The notes under the pieces are model-generated. The model was not told where the DNA came from and made no database searches. It worked only from the letters and a program-made list of their open reading frames with translations. From Planctomycetaceae bacterium (GTDB lineage: Bacteria > Planctomycetota > Planctomycetia > Pirellulales > Pirellulaceae), in assembly GCA_020638975.1 (NCBI GenBank), contig JACKHN010000025.1, positions 37,070 to 101,069 on the forward strand: 64,000 bases of DNA, written 5' to 3'. Positions within the stretch are counted from its first letter, which is position 1. The number at the start of each line of letters is the position of its first letter. This document shows positions 32,905 to 41,954 of this stretch, in pieces. The position numbers and the translations under genes were made by a program.

Positions 32905-34122
32905 ATGAAGCGAGCCTTGGTAATCTGGTTCTCGTGCTGTTTGTTAACTGCTGCGTCCTGCGATCGCCGCGAAGTTGCCACGGCAATTCTGACAGCCGGT
33001 TTTTCGCGGCCCGATGCCCGGTTCGTTGACGAAGCGGCGGTCGACAACACAGAGCTAGAGAATGCGTGGTACACCGGTCTGGCTCCCCAACAAGAGGTGC
33101 AGGAATTCGATCAGACCCCCGCGATGGATCCGCTGGACGCAGTGTGGCACGATCTGTACGAGTTGCGCGAGCGAGCCGCCGCTAACAGCGAGACGCTCTC
33201 GAAGGAAGCCATTGACGAACTGCTCCAAAGAATGGAACATTTGATTGCAAAGTACGAGAAGAACTCCAACTCCGACGCGCAGCTTCACGCTGCTCGCGAC
33301 GCCAAGTTGACCGCGCTTTCGATCGGAGCCAGCTATCACCCTTCCGTGTATTCCGATCGCCGCGACAGCTTTTATCGCGAGCTGTATAAGGCGGAGTTCG
33401 ACAGTCAGACGGCTGCGAGCGCATCCGTCCAACGTTTCGTTTCGGAGTATCTTACTCAAACAAAGACCAATTCAAAGATTGGCGTGGCGCTTGGCCAGCA
33501 TGTGATCTCCCATCCCGATTGCGAGATGAACGTGCAGCTGTACTTGACTACGATCGAGCGTCTGGAAAACGAGAAGCAGATTGGTGCAGCAATTGGCTTG
33601 GCAACCCAAGGGCTTACATTGTGCTCCTCGCGAAGCGATGTATCGAGACTGGAAGAAGAGATCCACCGGATTCAAGCAGCGAATCCAGGCTTGCCGGGTA
33701 CCACGATGCAATTTACCAGCCCTACGTTGCGAGGCAGGCGATTCGATCTGACATCAATGCGAGGCAAGCCCGTGCTGGTCGTGTTTTGGGCGACCTGGTG
33801 TCCAGCCTGCGTCAAGGAAACGCCGTACATCAAAGACTACTACGAGCGATTCCACGACGAAGGATTGGAAATCGTCGGTGTCAGCTTGGATACGGATCGC
33901 CACAAACTGGCCGAGTTCGTCAACGAGAATCAGCTCCCGTGGCCACAGATGTTCTCGAGCTTTCCAGGTAACGAATCCTGGGAAAATGCGATCGCCAAAC
34001 ACTACGGCGTCCGATCGATACCCCAAACGTTTCTGCTCGACAAATCGGGGACCATCGTCGCCGCGCATCTGCAAAACCAAAGGCAAATCGAGGCCGCGAT
34101 TCTTAGTCAGCTTTCGCGATAG
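32905..34122 (+). CDS. TlpA-like thioredoxin-fold lipoprotein
   Basis: This 405-residue protein has an N-terminal signal peptide (LVIWFSCCLLTAASC) with a possible lipobox at Cys. A helical region of about 240 residues follows, with no family I can name. The C-terminal domain is TlpA/ResA-like: GKPVLVVFWATWCPACVKET with redox pair Cys299-Cys302, GVSLDTDRHKLAEFV, and the cis-Pro loop GVRSIPQTFLLDKSG. It is probably a membrane-anchored reductase of periplasmic disulfides. ATG at 32905 is chosen because it begins the signal peptide (upstream ATG 32869 is possible). The large unknown protein follows 150 bases downstream. Confidence 0.88.
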   Translation: MKRALVIWFSCCLLTAASCDRREVATAILTAGFSRPDARFVDEAAVDNTELENAWYTGLAPQQEVQEFDQTPAMDPLDAVWHDLYELRERAAANSETLSKEAIDELLQRMEHLIAKYEKNSNSDAQLHAARDAKLTALSIGASYHPSVYSDRRDSFYRELYKAEFDSQTAASASVQRFVSEYLTQTKTNSKIGVALGQHVISHPDCEMNVQLYLTTIERLENEKQIGAAIGLATQGLTLCSSRSDVSRLEEEIHRIQAANPGLPGTTMQFTSPTLRGRRFDLTSMRGKPVLVVFWATWCPACVKETPYIKDYYERFHDEGLEIVGVSLDTDRHKLAEFVNENQLPWPQMFSSFPGNESWENAIAKHYGVRSIPQTFLLDKSGTIVAAHLQNQRQIEAAILSQLSR

Positions 34123-34272
34123 CCCGAAACTGCGTACTCTCCCGCCAACGCCGCCAAAATCCCACTGAAACTCACCAACGGGCAGGCGGGTAATGTATAA
34201 CGTTCGTCGGTCCAGGCGTTGCCTGGGCAGGGCGTTTCTAGAGGTGGGATTCTGGGAGTCTGTTTCGTGAAA

Positions 34273-36045
34273 ATGCTGCGATCGATTGCGTTGGCTACCG
34301 CCCTGGGCTGTTCAATCCTAAACACCGCATTTGCCGAGGAAGCAGAACGCCCCGGTGCTCCGCACTTGCTCCCCGCCGAGACGTTGGCGTACCTCCGCGT
34401 CGCGAACGTTCCCGAACTGGTAGAAAAGTTCCGCGACACTGCGACGGGGCGAATCGCGGCTGATGAGCAGGTCAAGCCGTTTGTTAGCGATTTATACAGT
34501 TCTGCCGCCGAAGCCTTTCAAATCGTTGAGGAACGTGTTGGCGTTCCGCTGCATGAATTGTTGGCGATTCCGCAAGGTGAATTGTGTCTCGCTCTGGTCG
34601 CTGCCGAGCAAGGTCCGCCTCAAGTCGTTGCTTTCTTCGACGTTGGCGATCATCTGTTTGCGGCAGAGCAGGTGATTGAGAGTGCCGAGACGGCGCTGGC
34701 CACGCAAGGTGCGACTCGTACCACGAAGTTAGTCGACAAGACCGAGATCGTCATTCAGACCATGCCCGGTGATCGGCAGCGACGCGTCGCCTACTTTGTT
34801 CGAGACGAAGTGATCGGCGTGAGCAGTGACGAAGAAGTTCTCGCTCAAATACTGGCTGTTTGGGACGGAGACGAAGTGAACAGCCTCGCCGACAATCGCA
34901 CTTTCACGGCGATCATGAAGCGATCCGTCGGATTCAAGGAAGAGCCGCCTCAGATCACTTGGTATGTCGATCCTTTCTCCCTGGCAAAGCGTGTGACCCG
35001 AGGCAACTTCTCGGCGCAAGCCGGAATCTCCTTGCTCAGTGGACTTGGTCTCGACGGTGTCAAGGCAGTCGGAGGCAGCCTGATTCTGGCAACGGACGAG
35101 TTCGATGGGATCTTTCACATCCACGCGATGCTCGAGAACCCTCGCAACGGTGTCTTGAAAATGATCGCGTTTGAGGCCGGTGAAGTAACGCCCGAGCCGT
35201 GGGTTCCGAAGGACGCGGCAAGCTACGCGTCGTTGAATTGGAATGTCGACAAAACTTACGACGAGTTGACTCGTTTATACGACACATTTCGTGGCGAAGA
35301 TGCCTGGGAGAATCAGGTCGTTAAGCGACTTCAAGATGGACTTGGGCTAGACCTCGAGAAAGAGTTCATTGATGGACTAGAAGGCCGTGCGACGCTTGTG
35401 CAGTGGATGCAGCGACCCGCAAGGCTTAATAGTCAGTCGAACTTGATTGGCTTTAAGCTGAAGGATCCCGATCAAGCGCGCGGCACACTCGACCGAATCG
35501 CCGCCAAGTTTCCGCAAACTCTAGAGCGCAAGACCTACGGCGGTGCAACCTATTACTCGGCACCGTCACCGGGCCGACGCCGCAATGGTGGCCAGCAGGA
35601 TCCCGAGATCATGCGAGTGCCGACGCCTTGCTTGGCAATTCTGGGTGATTACTTCCTCCTGACCGATAACGAGAAGCTGTTCGAGCAAGTTGTGATGACG
35701 AAGAGCGATGCGTCGCTTTCACTGGCGAACGAGTTGGACTACAAATTGATTGCAAACAAAATCCAGCGTCAGCAAGGCGAGACGAAGGCCGGTATGATTT
35801 CCTTCAATCGCCCCGAAGAAGGCTTCCGAACGCTGTACGAACTTGCGACGGCGAGTGCGACCCAATCCCGACTCGCCGCAGCCTCCGAGAATAACCGCGC
35901 GTTTCGTGCGTTGAACGGAGCGCTGACCAACAATCCATTACCGCCGTTTGCGGTGTTGGCGAGATACTTGGCACCGGGCGGCGCATTGGTCACCGACGAC
36001 GAGACAGGCATTCACTACACGGCCTTCTCGTTGCGTCGCGACTAG
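34273..36045 (+). CDS. Large secreted hypothetical protein, DUF3352-like
   Basis: This 590-residue protein has a signal peptide MLRSIALATALGCSILNTAFA. The body repeats a pattern in which a substrate-like strand is followed by an alpha/beta unit (LLPAETLAYLRVANVPELVE; VPLHELLAIPQGELCLALVA; TPCLAILGDYFLLTDNEKLF). This pattern is typical of exported planctomycete and cyanobacterial proteins grouped as DUF3352. No catalytic motif can be seen. It follows the TlpA-like gene on the same strand, so the two may be linked, but no common function is evident. GTG at 34267 is an alternative start. Confidence 0.7.
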   Translation: MLRSIALATALGCSILNTAFAEEAERPGAPHLLPAETLAYLRVANVPELVEKFRDTATGRIAADEQVKPFVSDLYSSAAEAFQIVEERVGVPLHELLAIPQGELCLALVAAEQGPPQVVAFFDVGDHLFAAEQVIESAETALATQGATRTTKLVDKTEIVIQTMPGDRQRRVAYFVRDEVIGVSSDEEVLAQILAVWDGDEVNSLADNRTFTAIMKRSVGFKEEPPQITWYVDPFSLAKRVTRGNFSAQAGISLLSGLGLDGVKAVGGSLILATDEFDGIFHIHAMLENPRNGVLKMIAFEAGEVTPEPWVPKDAASYASLNWNVDKTYDELTRLYDTFRGEDAWENQVVKRLQDGLGLDLEKEFIDGLEGRATLVQWMQRPARLNSQSNLIGFKLKDPDQARGTLDRIAAKFPQTLERKTYGGATYYSAPSPGRRRNGGQQDPEIMRVPTPCLAILGDYFLLTDNEKLFEQVVMTKSDASLSLANELDYKLIANKIQRQQGETKAGMISFNRPEEGFRTLYELATASATQSRLAAASENNRAFRALNGALTNNPLPPFAVLARYLAPGGALVTDDETGIHYTAFSLRRD

Positions 36046-36059
36046 TTTGTGAAGCATCT

Positions 36060-36365
36060 TTAACGCGTCAGTTCCTGAACGGCACTCGCAGTATTCGACG
36101 CGGCCACCCATCGCAGGCCGACGCGGTGCGAGATTCCTTGCCGCTTGGTGCTGGTCACGATGGCGGATTCCCATGTATCGCCGACGAGCAACTCAACGCA
36201 TTCACCTGCATTGACTTGACAGCGTCGCCCCAGTTGAATGGCGACGCCTTCGTCGGACTGATCCAACAACGAGCCGCTCAGAGTCTCTGCGCTGTTGCGT
36301 TTCCGCAAGGTCACTATTGTTGTCGTGGGGCCCGGCAATAGTCGCGGGGAGTTACGCTGATTCAC
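36060..36365 (-). CDS. Small PilZ-like domain protein
   Basis: This 101-residue protein resembles a PilZ domain in outline: SPRLLPGPTTTIVTLRKRNS, LLDQSDEGVAIQLGRRCQV, and a C-terminal strand GISHRVGLRWVA. PilZ domains bind cyclic di-GMP through RxxxR and (D/N)xSxxG. Here DQSDEG could be the second motif, but the first is not clear, so binding is uncertain. An HD-GYP protein in this window (52894-54543) shows the organism uses cyclic di-GMP-type signalling. The gene converges with the large secreted protein. Confidence 0.6.
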   Translation of the reverse strand: MNQRNSPRLLPGPTTTIVTLRKRNSAETLSGSLLDQSDEGVAIQLGRRCQVNAGECVELLVGDTWESAIVTSTKRQGISHRVGLRWVAASNTASAVQELTR

Positions 36366-36408
36366 GAGTAAGATCCTTCGTAGTCACTTGGGCTCATCTG
36401 ACTTGCGT

Positions 36409-36639
36409 CTAGCGACAACGGCGGCGCAGTACTTCCAGGTGATTGTCGACCGACTCGACCCCATCAACGCGAAGCAGTGTCTCTTGAGCCATCTGCTTCT
36501 CGTAATAGGAATTCACCACGCCGCGAACAACGACGCGACGTGATTCCGGTTCGATCGAAATGTTCGAGCCCATGAGGTAGGGGCTGATATCGGCAGCAGA
36601 ACCAATTCGTTCTTCTAAAGTTGCTTCACAAGTGAGCAT
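36409..36639 (-). CDS. BON-domain protein
   Basis: This 76-residue protein is almost entirely a BON domain: LEERIGSAADISPYLMGSNI, then VVVRGVVNSYYEKQMAQETL and VDGVESVDNHLEVL. BON domains occur in periplasmic proteins that bind phospholipid membranes (OsmY type). No signal peptide is seen from this start. ATG at 36639 is preferred; the frame is open to 36732 without further homology. Single BON proteins of this size are common in planctomycetes. Its role is unknown. Confidence 0.82.
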   Translation of the reverse strand: MLTCEATLEERIGSAADISPYLMGSNISIEPESRRVVVRGVVNSYYEKQMAQETLLRVDGVESVDNHLEVLRRRCR

Positions 36640-36882
36640 GATGGATTTCCGGAGCGAGTGTTCATTGGGAAAGGAGGGCAACACACCGTTGAGATATCGG
36701 TCACGGACGGTCGTTTGGTAAACTCTCCGCATTGGGAAAAGCGATAGTGTTAGGGAAAGGCGGTTGGATGTCCCGCGTGTATGGAATGTGACGACTGGAC
36801 GGAGTTGGAGTAGAACGCAACAATCGAGGGCTAAACCTGAAGTGATACCGGACGAACGGCACGAAGCCCAAGGCGACGCAAG

Positions 36883-37629
36883 TTGATTGATACCGAGATT
36901 GTCGCGACCGTTGCCATCCTGTTCGTGGCGTGCCTGACGCGGTCTTCGTTCGGGTTCGGCGAGGCGCTCGTCGCCATGCCACTCCTCTCGATGGTCATCG
37001 GCGTCAAAGACGCGGCCGCGACGGTGGCCTTGACGTCGATCTTCAACGCCGTCGTGATCCTGCTAAGTACGAAGTGGAAGAACATCGAGTGGTCGGCGGC
37101 CGGGTATATGCTGGCGGGCGCATTGCTCGGAATTCCGCTGGGCGTTTACGTGCTGGTGAACGTCCCCGAGTCAGCCGTTAAACTGGTGTTAGCTGCACTG
37201 GTCATCTCATTCGCCGTCTATAACTTGACGCGGCCGAGGATGACGAAACTGGAAAGCAACGTGCCAGGAATCGGGTTTGGATTCGTCGCGGGGATCCTGG
37301 GTGGAGCTTATAACACGATCGGTCCCCCGATGGTGATCTTTGGCACACTCCGACATTGGCCGCCGCAGCGGTTCCGGATCACGTTGCAAGCCGTCTTCTT
37401 CCCGACGAGCTTGGTAGTTGCCGGCTTCCATTCGGCCAACAAACTTTGGACTCCGTTGGTCGTCAAGAGTTTCATTGTTGCGATTCCGTTCCTGGTCTTG
37501 GCAGCGTTCGTAGGACGAGAGATCAACCGGCGGTTTGAAGGTGCGAAGTTCTCTCGCTATATCTTTTATTTGTTGCTAGTGATCGGTGCCGTCTTGATCG
37601 GGACGATCGTGCGAGACGCTTGCACATGA
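36883..37629 (+). CDS. TauE/SafE (TSUP) family membrane transporter
   Basis: This 248-residue protein has about eight hydrophobic segments and the TSUP motifs FVACLTRSSFGFGEALVAMP (15-34) and GFVAGILGGAYNTIGPPMVI (about 130-149). TSUP proteins move sulfite, sulfoacetate or other organic anions; none can be specified. The start is TTG at 36883, as no ATG lies nearby. It is a single gene convergent with the DUF1501 remnant. The location near sulfatases is suggestive only. Confidence 0.88.
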   Translation: MIDTEIVATVAILFVACLTRSSFGFGEALVAMPLLSMVIGVKDAAATVALTSIFNAVVILLSTKWKNIEWSAAGYMLAGALLGIPLGVYVLVNVPESAVKLVLAALVISFAVYNLTRPRMTKLESNVPGIGFGFVAGILGGAYNTIGPPMVIFGTLRHWPPQRFRITLQAVFFPTSLVVAGFHSANKLWTPLVVKSFIVAIPFLVLAAFVGREINRRFEGAKFSRYIFYLLLVIGAVLIGTIVRDACT

Positions 37630-37832
37630 GAGATTTCGTGCATCGCCATGCGACTGGGCAAGTCGCCCACCGGCTATGGTCGGTGGACTCTGCAACTGCT
37701 GGCCGACAATTGGGTCGCTTTGGAGGCCGGTCAACTGACAACTCGCACCAAAACCAGGGCGACTCAACACCTTGAAATAGGAGTGGATGGCTTGCTGGTG
37801 TCCTGTGACTACAAATTAGGATAGACGACCCC

Positions 37833-37892
37833 AGCCGTTTGGGCGTTAGCCCCGGTTGTTGCGAAGGAACCGTGGCTAACGCCAAAACGGCT
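37833..37892. repeat. Palindromic repeat, AGCCGTTTGGGCGTTAGCC family
   Basis: AGCCGTTTGGGCGTTAGCCC... (37833-37857) is complemented at 37868-37892 with about 23 of 25 bases paired. It lies in the 290-base gap between the TauE/SafE gene and the DUF1501 remnant, where no other feature is seen. The spacer is ten bases. Confidence 0.85.
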
Positions 37893-37920
37893 AATCCTCA
37901 AATCAAGCTGAAACGCAGCA

Positions 37921-38452
37921 CTAGGCAAGAATGTCTTTCACAACTTGTCCGTGTACGTCTGGCAGACGGACTCGTCGGCCCTGATATTTGTGCGTCAGGC
38001 GTTCGTGGTCGATGCCCATCAGATGCAGGATGGTCGCATTGAAGTCATGCACGTCTACGCCGTTCTCGGCGATGTTGTCGCCAAACTCGTCCGTTGATCC
38101 GTAAGTCATTCCTGGCTTAACTCCGCCTCCGGCCATCCATATCGTAAAGCAACGCAGATGGTGATCGCGTCCATAGCTGTCTTTCGTCAAGACTCCCTGT
38201 GCGTACGCGCACATCCGGATCGTCGCTCAGGATACGGCTGATCAACTCACCGGGCTCGATCACTTCCGCTGCCGCTTCGCGTGAGTCGAGTCGCAAGTCG
38301 GTCTCCTGAGTACTCCGGTCAGGGCCGTGACAAAAATAACATTTGTCCGACAGGATCGGTCGGACATTACGATTGACATCGATGCCTTCGGAGCATGCAC
38401 GATTCGCGGTCGTCAATACAGCAAGCGTGAAGAAAACAGTGCGAGCTCTCAC
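37921..38452 (-). pseudogene. Deletion fusion of a DUF1549-type and a DUF1501-type gene
   Basis: From ATG at 38452 the frame encodes a signal peptide and the start of a planctomycete cytochrome-like DUF1549 protein: VNRNVRPILSDKCYFCHGPD and LISRILSDDPDVR. At about 38215 the homology jumps to the C-terminal end of a DUF1501 protein in another frame: YAQGVLTKDSYGRDHH, FTIWMAGGGVKPGMTYGSTD, VHDFNATILHLMGIDHERLT, ending VVKDILA. These two gene types usually lie next to each other, each about 1.4-3 kb, so an internal deletion of several kb has joined them. The ATG overlaps the sulfatase stop (ATGA), indicating an original operon sulfatase-DUF1549-DUF1501. Confidence 0.85.
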
Positions 38453-40131
38453 TCCTCAAACCGCCCTTTCCACGTCTGAATCGAATTCTTACCGGCCTTC
38501 AGCTCCGACAATCGTCGCTTAAGGTATTGGTGCGAAATCTCACGAGCTTTCGCTTGACCCGCTTCGTCGTAGTCCCAGAATTCCTGGACGATTGCTTCGC
38601 ATTCGGGAAAGTGGCTGCCATCGTCGCCAACTCGCTTGCGGGTCTCCGCCAAACGCTGCTTCAGATCGGCGACCAACTCTGCCTGAGCCGGTTCGTGGAA
38701 CAGGTTTCGCGTCTCGTGCGGATCGTTGACCAGATCGTACAACTCCCAACCCGGCGGCGTCTGATATCCGCCGTCGTAGTTGCAGCCGTAATAGTAGATC
38801 AATTTGTGGGTCTTCGTTCGGATGCCAACGTGAGCCGGGTTGTCGTGATGAGCCATGTGCATCCAGTAGCGGTAGTAGGCTTCCTGCTTCCAGTCGTCTG
38901 GTTCGCGGCCCGATTCCAACAACGATTTGAACGAACGACCTTGTACGGAGTCCGGTGTTTCGGCCCCAGCAAAGTCGAGCATCGTCGGACCGTAATCGAC
39001 GTTCTCGACAATCGTGTCAACTCGCTGCCCCGCCTTGACGGTCTTTGGATAACGAACAAGAAACGGCATGCGTTGCGACTCGTCATACATCCAGCGTTTG
39101 TCCTGGTAATCGTGCTCGCCCAGCATAAAGCCCTGATCGCCCGTATAAATAATAACCGTGTTATCAAGCTGACCAGTGTCCTCCAAATGTTGGAACAGCC
39201 GCCCGAGGTTGTCGTCGATGCCCTTCACGCAACGCAGGAACTTCCTCAGGTAAGCGTTGTAGGCAAGTCGTGTATTCTCTTCATCGCTGTAGTCAGCCGC
39301 GTCGTAGTTTTCGGGAAACTCGGCCGGATACATTTTCGGCAGATCGAGCAAGTACGACCGCCTCGGATTGCGCGAGCCAATCGACGTGCCAATGTGCGGG
39401 ATCAGTTCATCGTCCGCACCACGAGTTGCAATCGACCCGAACTTTGCGTCGCGTTTCCATAGCGTATCCGGTTCCGGAATATCGACGCCCGCAAGATAAG
39501 ACTCGTAGCGTGGCGCGTTATCAAAATAATCATGCGGAGCCTTGTAATGGTGCATCAGGAAAAACGGGCTGTCCTGATCCCATTCGTCCTTCAACCAATT
39601 CAGCGTCAGATCCGTGATCGCATCCGTAACATGCTTTCCGTCAAACTTGATCGTATTCTTGCCCCACGGTTTGTCTCCGCGAACGCAAAACGTCGGGTTG
39701 TGATACTCGCCCTGCCCAGGCAACACGCAGTAGTAATCGAAGTCCGCCGGTTCCGCCTTGAGATGCCACTTGCCAATCATCGCCGTCTGATAACCGGCCT
39801 GCCGCATTTGAATTGCGAGCATCTGCTTTCCAGGTTCGACTTCGCCGGCAAGATCGAACGCCCCGTTGATGTGGTTGTACTGACCGGTGAGCACACATGC
39901 CCGCGACGGCGAACAGATCGAGTTCGTGCAGAAGGCGTTGCTAAACAGCGCCCCTTCCCTTGCCAGCCGATCGATGTTCGGCGTCGGGGCGATTTCTGCC
40001 AGTCGACTGCGGTACGCCGAGATGGCATGAGCCGCATGGTCGTCGGACATGATGTAAAGAATGTTAGGCCGCTCCGCAGCAGTCACGGTCGAACTTGTCA
40101 GGACCGTGGCAAGTAACAGCAATATTCGCAT
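38449..40131 (-). CDS. Secreted sulfatase (formylglycine-dependent)
   Basis: This 560-residue sulfatase has signal peptide MRILLLLATVLTSSTVTAAE. The metal site NILYIMSDDHAAHAI (Asp30-Asp31), the formylglycine motif CSPSRACVLTGQYNHING (Cys73), GKWHLK and TGDQGFMLGEHDYQDKRWMY are present. The last resembles the iduronate/heparan-type S1 sulfatases. The substrate is unknown. It was followed by the now fused DUF1549-DUF1501 genes, and an AraC regulator is transcribed divergently upstream, suggesting control of a polysaccharide locus. Confidence 0.93.
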   Translation of the reverse strand: MRILLLLATVLTSSTVTAAERPNILYIMSDDHAAHAISAYRSRLAEIAPTPNIDRLAREGALFSNAFCTNSICSPSRACVLTGQYNHINGAFDLAGEVEPGKQMLAIQMRQAGYQTAMIGKWHLKAEPADFDYYCVLPGQGEYHNPTFCVRGDKPWGKNTIKFDGKHVTDAITDLTLNWLKDEWDQDSPFFLMHHYKAPHDYFDNAPRYESYLAGVDIPEPDTLWKRDAKFGSIATRGADDELIPHIGTSIGSRNPRRSYLLDLPKMYPAEFPENYDAADYSDEENTRLAYNAYLRKFLRCVKGIDDNLGRLFQHLEDTGQLDNTVIIYTGDQGFMLGEHDYQDKRWMYDESQRMPFLVRYPKTVKAGQRVDTIVENVDYGPTMLDFAGAETPDSVQGRSFKSLLESGREPDDWKQEAYYRYWMHMAHHDNPAHVGIRTKTHKLIYYYGCNYDGGYQTPPGWELYDLVNDPHETRNLFHEPAQAELVADLKQRLAETRKRVGDDGSHFPECEAIVQEFWDYDEAGQAKAREISHQYLKRRLSELKAGKNSIQTWKGRFEE

Positions 40132-40431
40132 TTCAGGTTTCTCCTGGCTGGCTATCTCTTTGGTCGATAATAATTGAGCCTGTGTCGAGCGTCACTCCAA
40201 GGCCGGTAGAACCCATCCGCCATCGGACCGACAATCTCGTCCGAGGAACGAAATTGGAGTAACCGCCCCGGTGGCTCGCGTCAGGAAGCCATCACTCTAA
40301 CAGGTTGGCAACCCGGCATGTGTTCCGATGTTGGCCGAACTTCGCGAACATCTCGATGTATCGTCGTCTCAGCAAGTACAGAACCGAATAGCGAGACTTT
40401 ACATTTGCATGTCAATAATTAACCTGATGAA
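40132..40431. other. Divergent intergenic region between sulfatase and AraC regulator
   Basis: This 300-base stretch holds no gene. It must contain the promoters of the minus-strand sulfatase and the plus-strand araC-type gene. No clear operator or inverted repeat was recognised. An AT-rich tract lies at about 40378-40430, just before the araC start. Confidence 0.55.
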
Positions 40432-41322
40432 ATGATCCCGCAGAAAGCATCCGACGCTCTTCCTGACTTCGTTTCTCGGCAAGTTACGGAAGCTCGTCGC
40501 TTTTTCCTAAACCTTGCTCCAAATCGACGTTCGCCGCTGGAAGTTGTTTGCGGCGGAGTCGAGCGGATGCGCCCCGAGTACTTCGTCGACCGGCCGGACT
40601 TCCCGTACTATGCCGTTGAAGTCGTTGCTGAAGGCGAAGGCTTACTCACGATCAACGGACGGCAGCACGCATTATCCGCAGGTTCGGTGTTTGCTTACGG
40701 ACCTCGGACTCCGCACGCGATTCGGAATCGTGCCGACCATGGCATGCGGAAGTACTATCTCGATTTCGTCGGCACAAGGGCGGCGAACTTACTGCGTGCA
40801 GCAGGGCTGACAACGGGCGTTAAGAAGTATTCAGCAATCGGAGTGGGCGGACTGCATGAACTGACTGACGTGTTCGAGATGCTGATCCGGGATGCAAGTG
40901 ATAACGGCCCAATGGTCGCGTCGATTTGTGAATCACTGACGCAATTGTTGTTCCTGAAGATTCAGCAACTGAAGCTACCCGAGGGTAGCGAGATGCCCAA
41001 GGCATACACGACCTACGAACGTGTTCGCCGCCACGTCGACGAGCACTTCCTTCACCTTTACACAGTTCAGGAGGTTGCCCACCAGTGCGATATTACACCG
41101 GTTTATCTGTCGCGTTTGTTCGGACGATTCTCTGACTGCGGTGCCTACCAGTTTTTGATGCGTCGCAAGATGAACTACGCAGCGGGACTGCTCATGAATG
41201 AAGGCCTGCTCGTCAAAGAAGTTGCTCAGAGATTACAGTTCGCAGACGCCTTCCAGTTTTCGCGATCCTTTAAACGCGTTTACGGAGTTCCACCCACCAA
41301 GTTGAGTTCGATGGGGCGGTAG
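40432..41322 (+). CDS. AraC-family transcriptional regulator
   Basis: This 296-residue protein has an N-terminal cupin-like sensor (about 40-120: YAVEVVAEGEGLLTINGRQH, YGPRTPHAIRN). The C-terminal AraC DNA-binding domain contains two helix-turn-helix units (TVQEVAHQCDITPVYLSRLF and LLVKEVAQRLQFADAFQFSR). The domain ends SFKRVYGVPPTKL, the family's second HTH. It lies divergent to a sulfatase gene and is a plausible activator of that locus, responding to a sugar. Confidence 0.92.
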   Translation: MIPQKASDALPDFVSRQVTEARRFFLNLAPNRRSPLEVVCGGVERMRPEYFVDRPDFPYYAVEVVAEGEGLLTINGRQHALSAGSVFAYGPRTPHAIRNRADHGMRKYYLDFVGTRAANLLRAAGLTTGVKKYSAIGVGGLHELTDVFEMLIRDASDNGPMVASICESLTQLLFLKIQQLKLPEGSEMPKAYTTYERVRRHVDEHFLHLYTVQEVAHQCDITPVYLSRLFGRFSDCGAYQFLMRRKMNYAAGLLMNEGLLVKEVAQRLQFADAFQFSRSFKRVYGVPPTKLSSMGR

Positions 41323-41557
41323 ATCGCGATCGACTCCGGCTGAATCGACACGAGGCACGGCGAACTGAACCATCGCGCCGCCGAGGCGAGAGTGCGTCTA
41401 GAATGAGATCCATTCAAGGTGCGATGGCCTGGCTTCTAACCTTCCTAGGTATCTTCGAATCGGTCAGCACCGAAACGTAAAATGTCGCCGCCTCTTCAGC
41501 CCGATCGACGTGCGAAAGGAAGGGTGTGATTCGTTGTTGCGTCTGCACAGTGTCTTC

Positions 41558-41935
41558 CTACTTCAGTGAGTGCAAGCCGAACATGTTGCCTTCGGTGTCG
41601 ACAGCCAACGCCATGAAGCCATACTGGCCAATCGACACTTTCGGTTTCTGAATCCTGCCGCCAGCCGATTCGACTCGCGATGCCTCGGTCGCACAGTCTT
41701 CGCATGAGAAATAGACCAACGTACTGTTTCCGCCCGACGGGAATCCATCCATTTTCACGAGTGCACCGGAAGCTCCACCAGCCTCCATCTCCATCGGGAA
41801 CGCGATCAATTCGAGTTCGGGTGAGGGTGATTCCAATTTCGTTAGCGGCTTCTCAAGCACCGTCTCGTAAAACTTCTTCGCTCGTTCGAGGTCTTGAACG
41901 TAGATTTCAAACCAGCCGACAGGATTGCGATCCAT
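41558..41935 (-). CDS. VOC-family (glyoxalase-like) protein
   Basis: This 125-residue VOC protein is MDRNPVGWFEIYVQDLERAK..., with KFYETVLEKPLTKLE and a second half ending LAVDTEGNMFGLHSLK. VOC proteins bind metal between paired beta-alpha-beta-beta-beta units. The frame is open upstream to 42295, but that part is a shadow of the YCII gene; ATG at 41935 starts the domain. It is the last gene of the ECF42-type sigma/DGPF/VOC cluster. Confidence 0.86.
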   Translation of the reverse strand: MDRNPVGWFEIYVQDLERAKKFYETVLEKPLTKLESPSPELELIAFPMEMEAGGASGALVKMDGFPSGGNSTLVYFSCEDCATEASRVESAGGRIQKPKVSIGQYGFMALAVDTEGNMFGLHSLK

Positions 41936-41954
41936 GTTTGCGATTCCTTGAGGA

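Noticed and set aside
38527..39462. Plus-strand ORF of 311 codons
   Set aside because: It is antisense to the sulfatase gene, whose formylglycine motif and length are intact.
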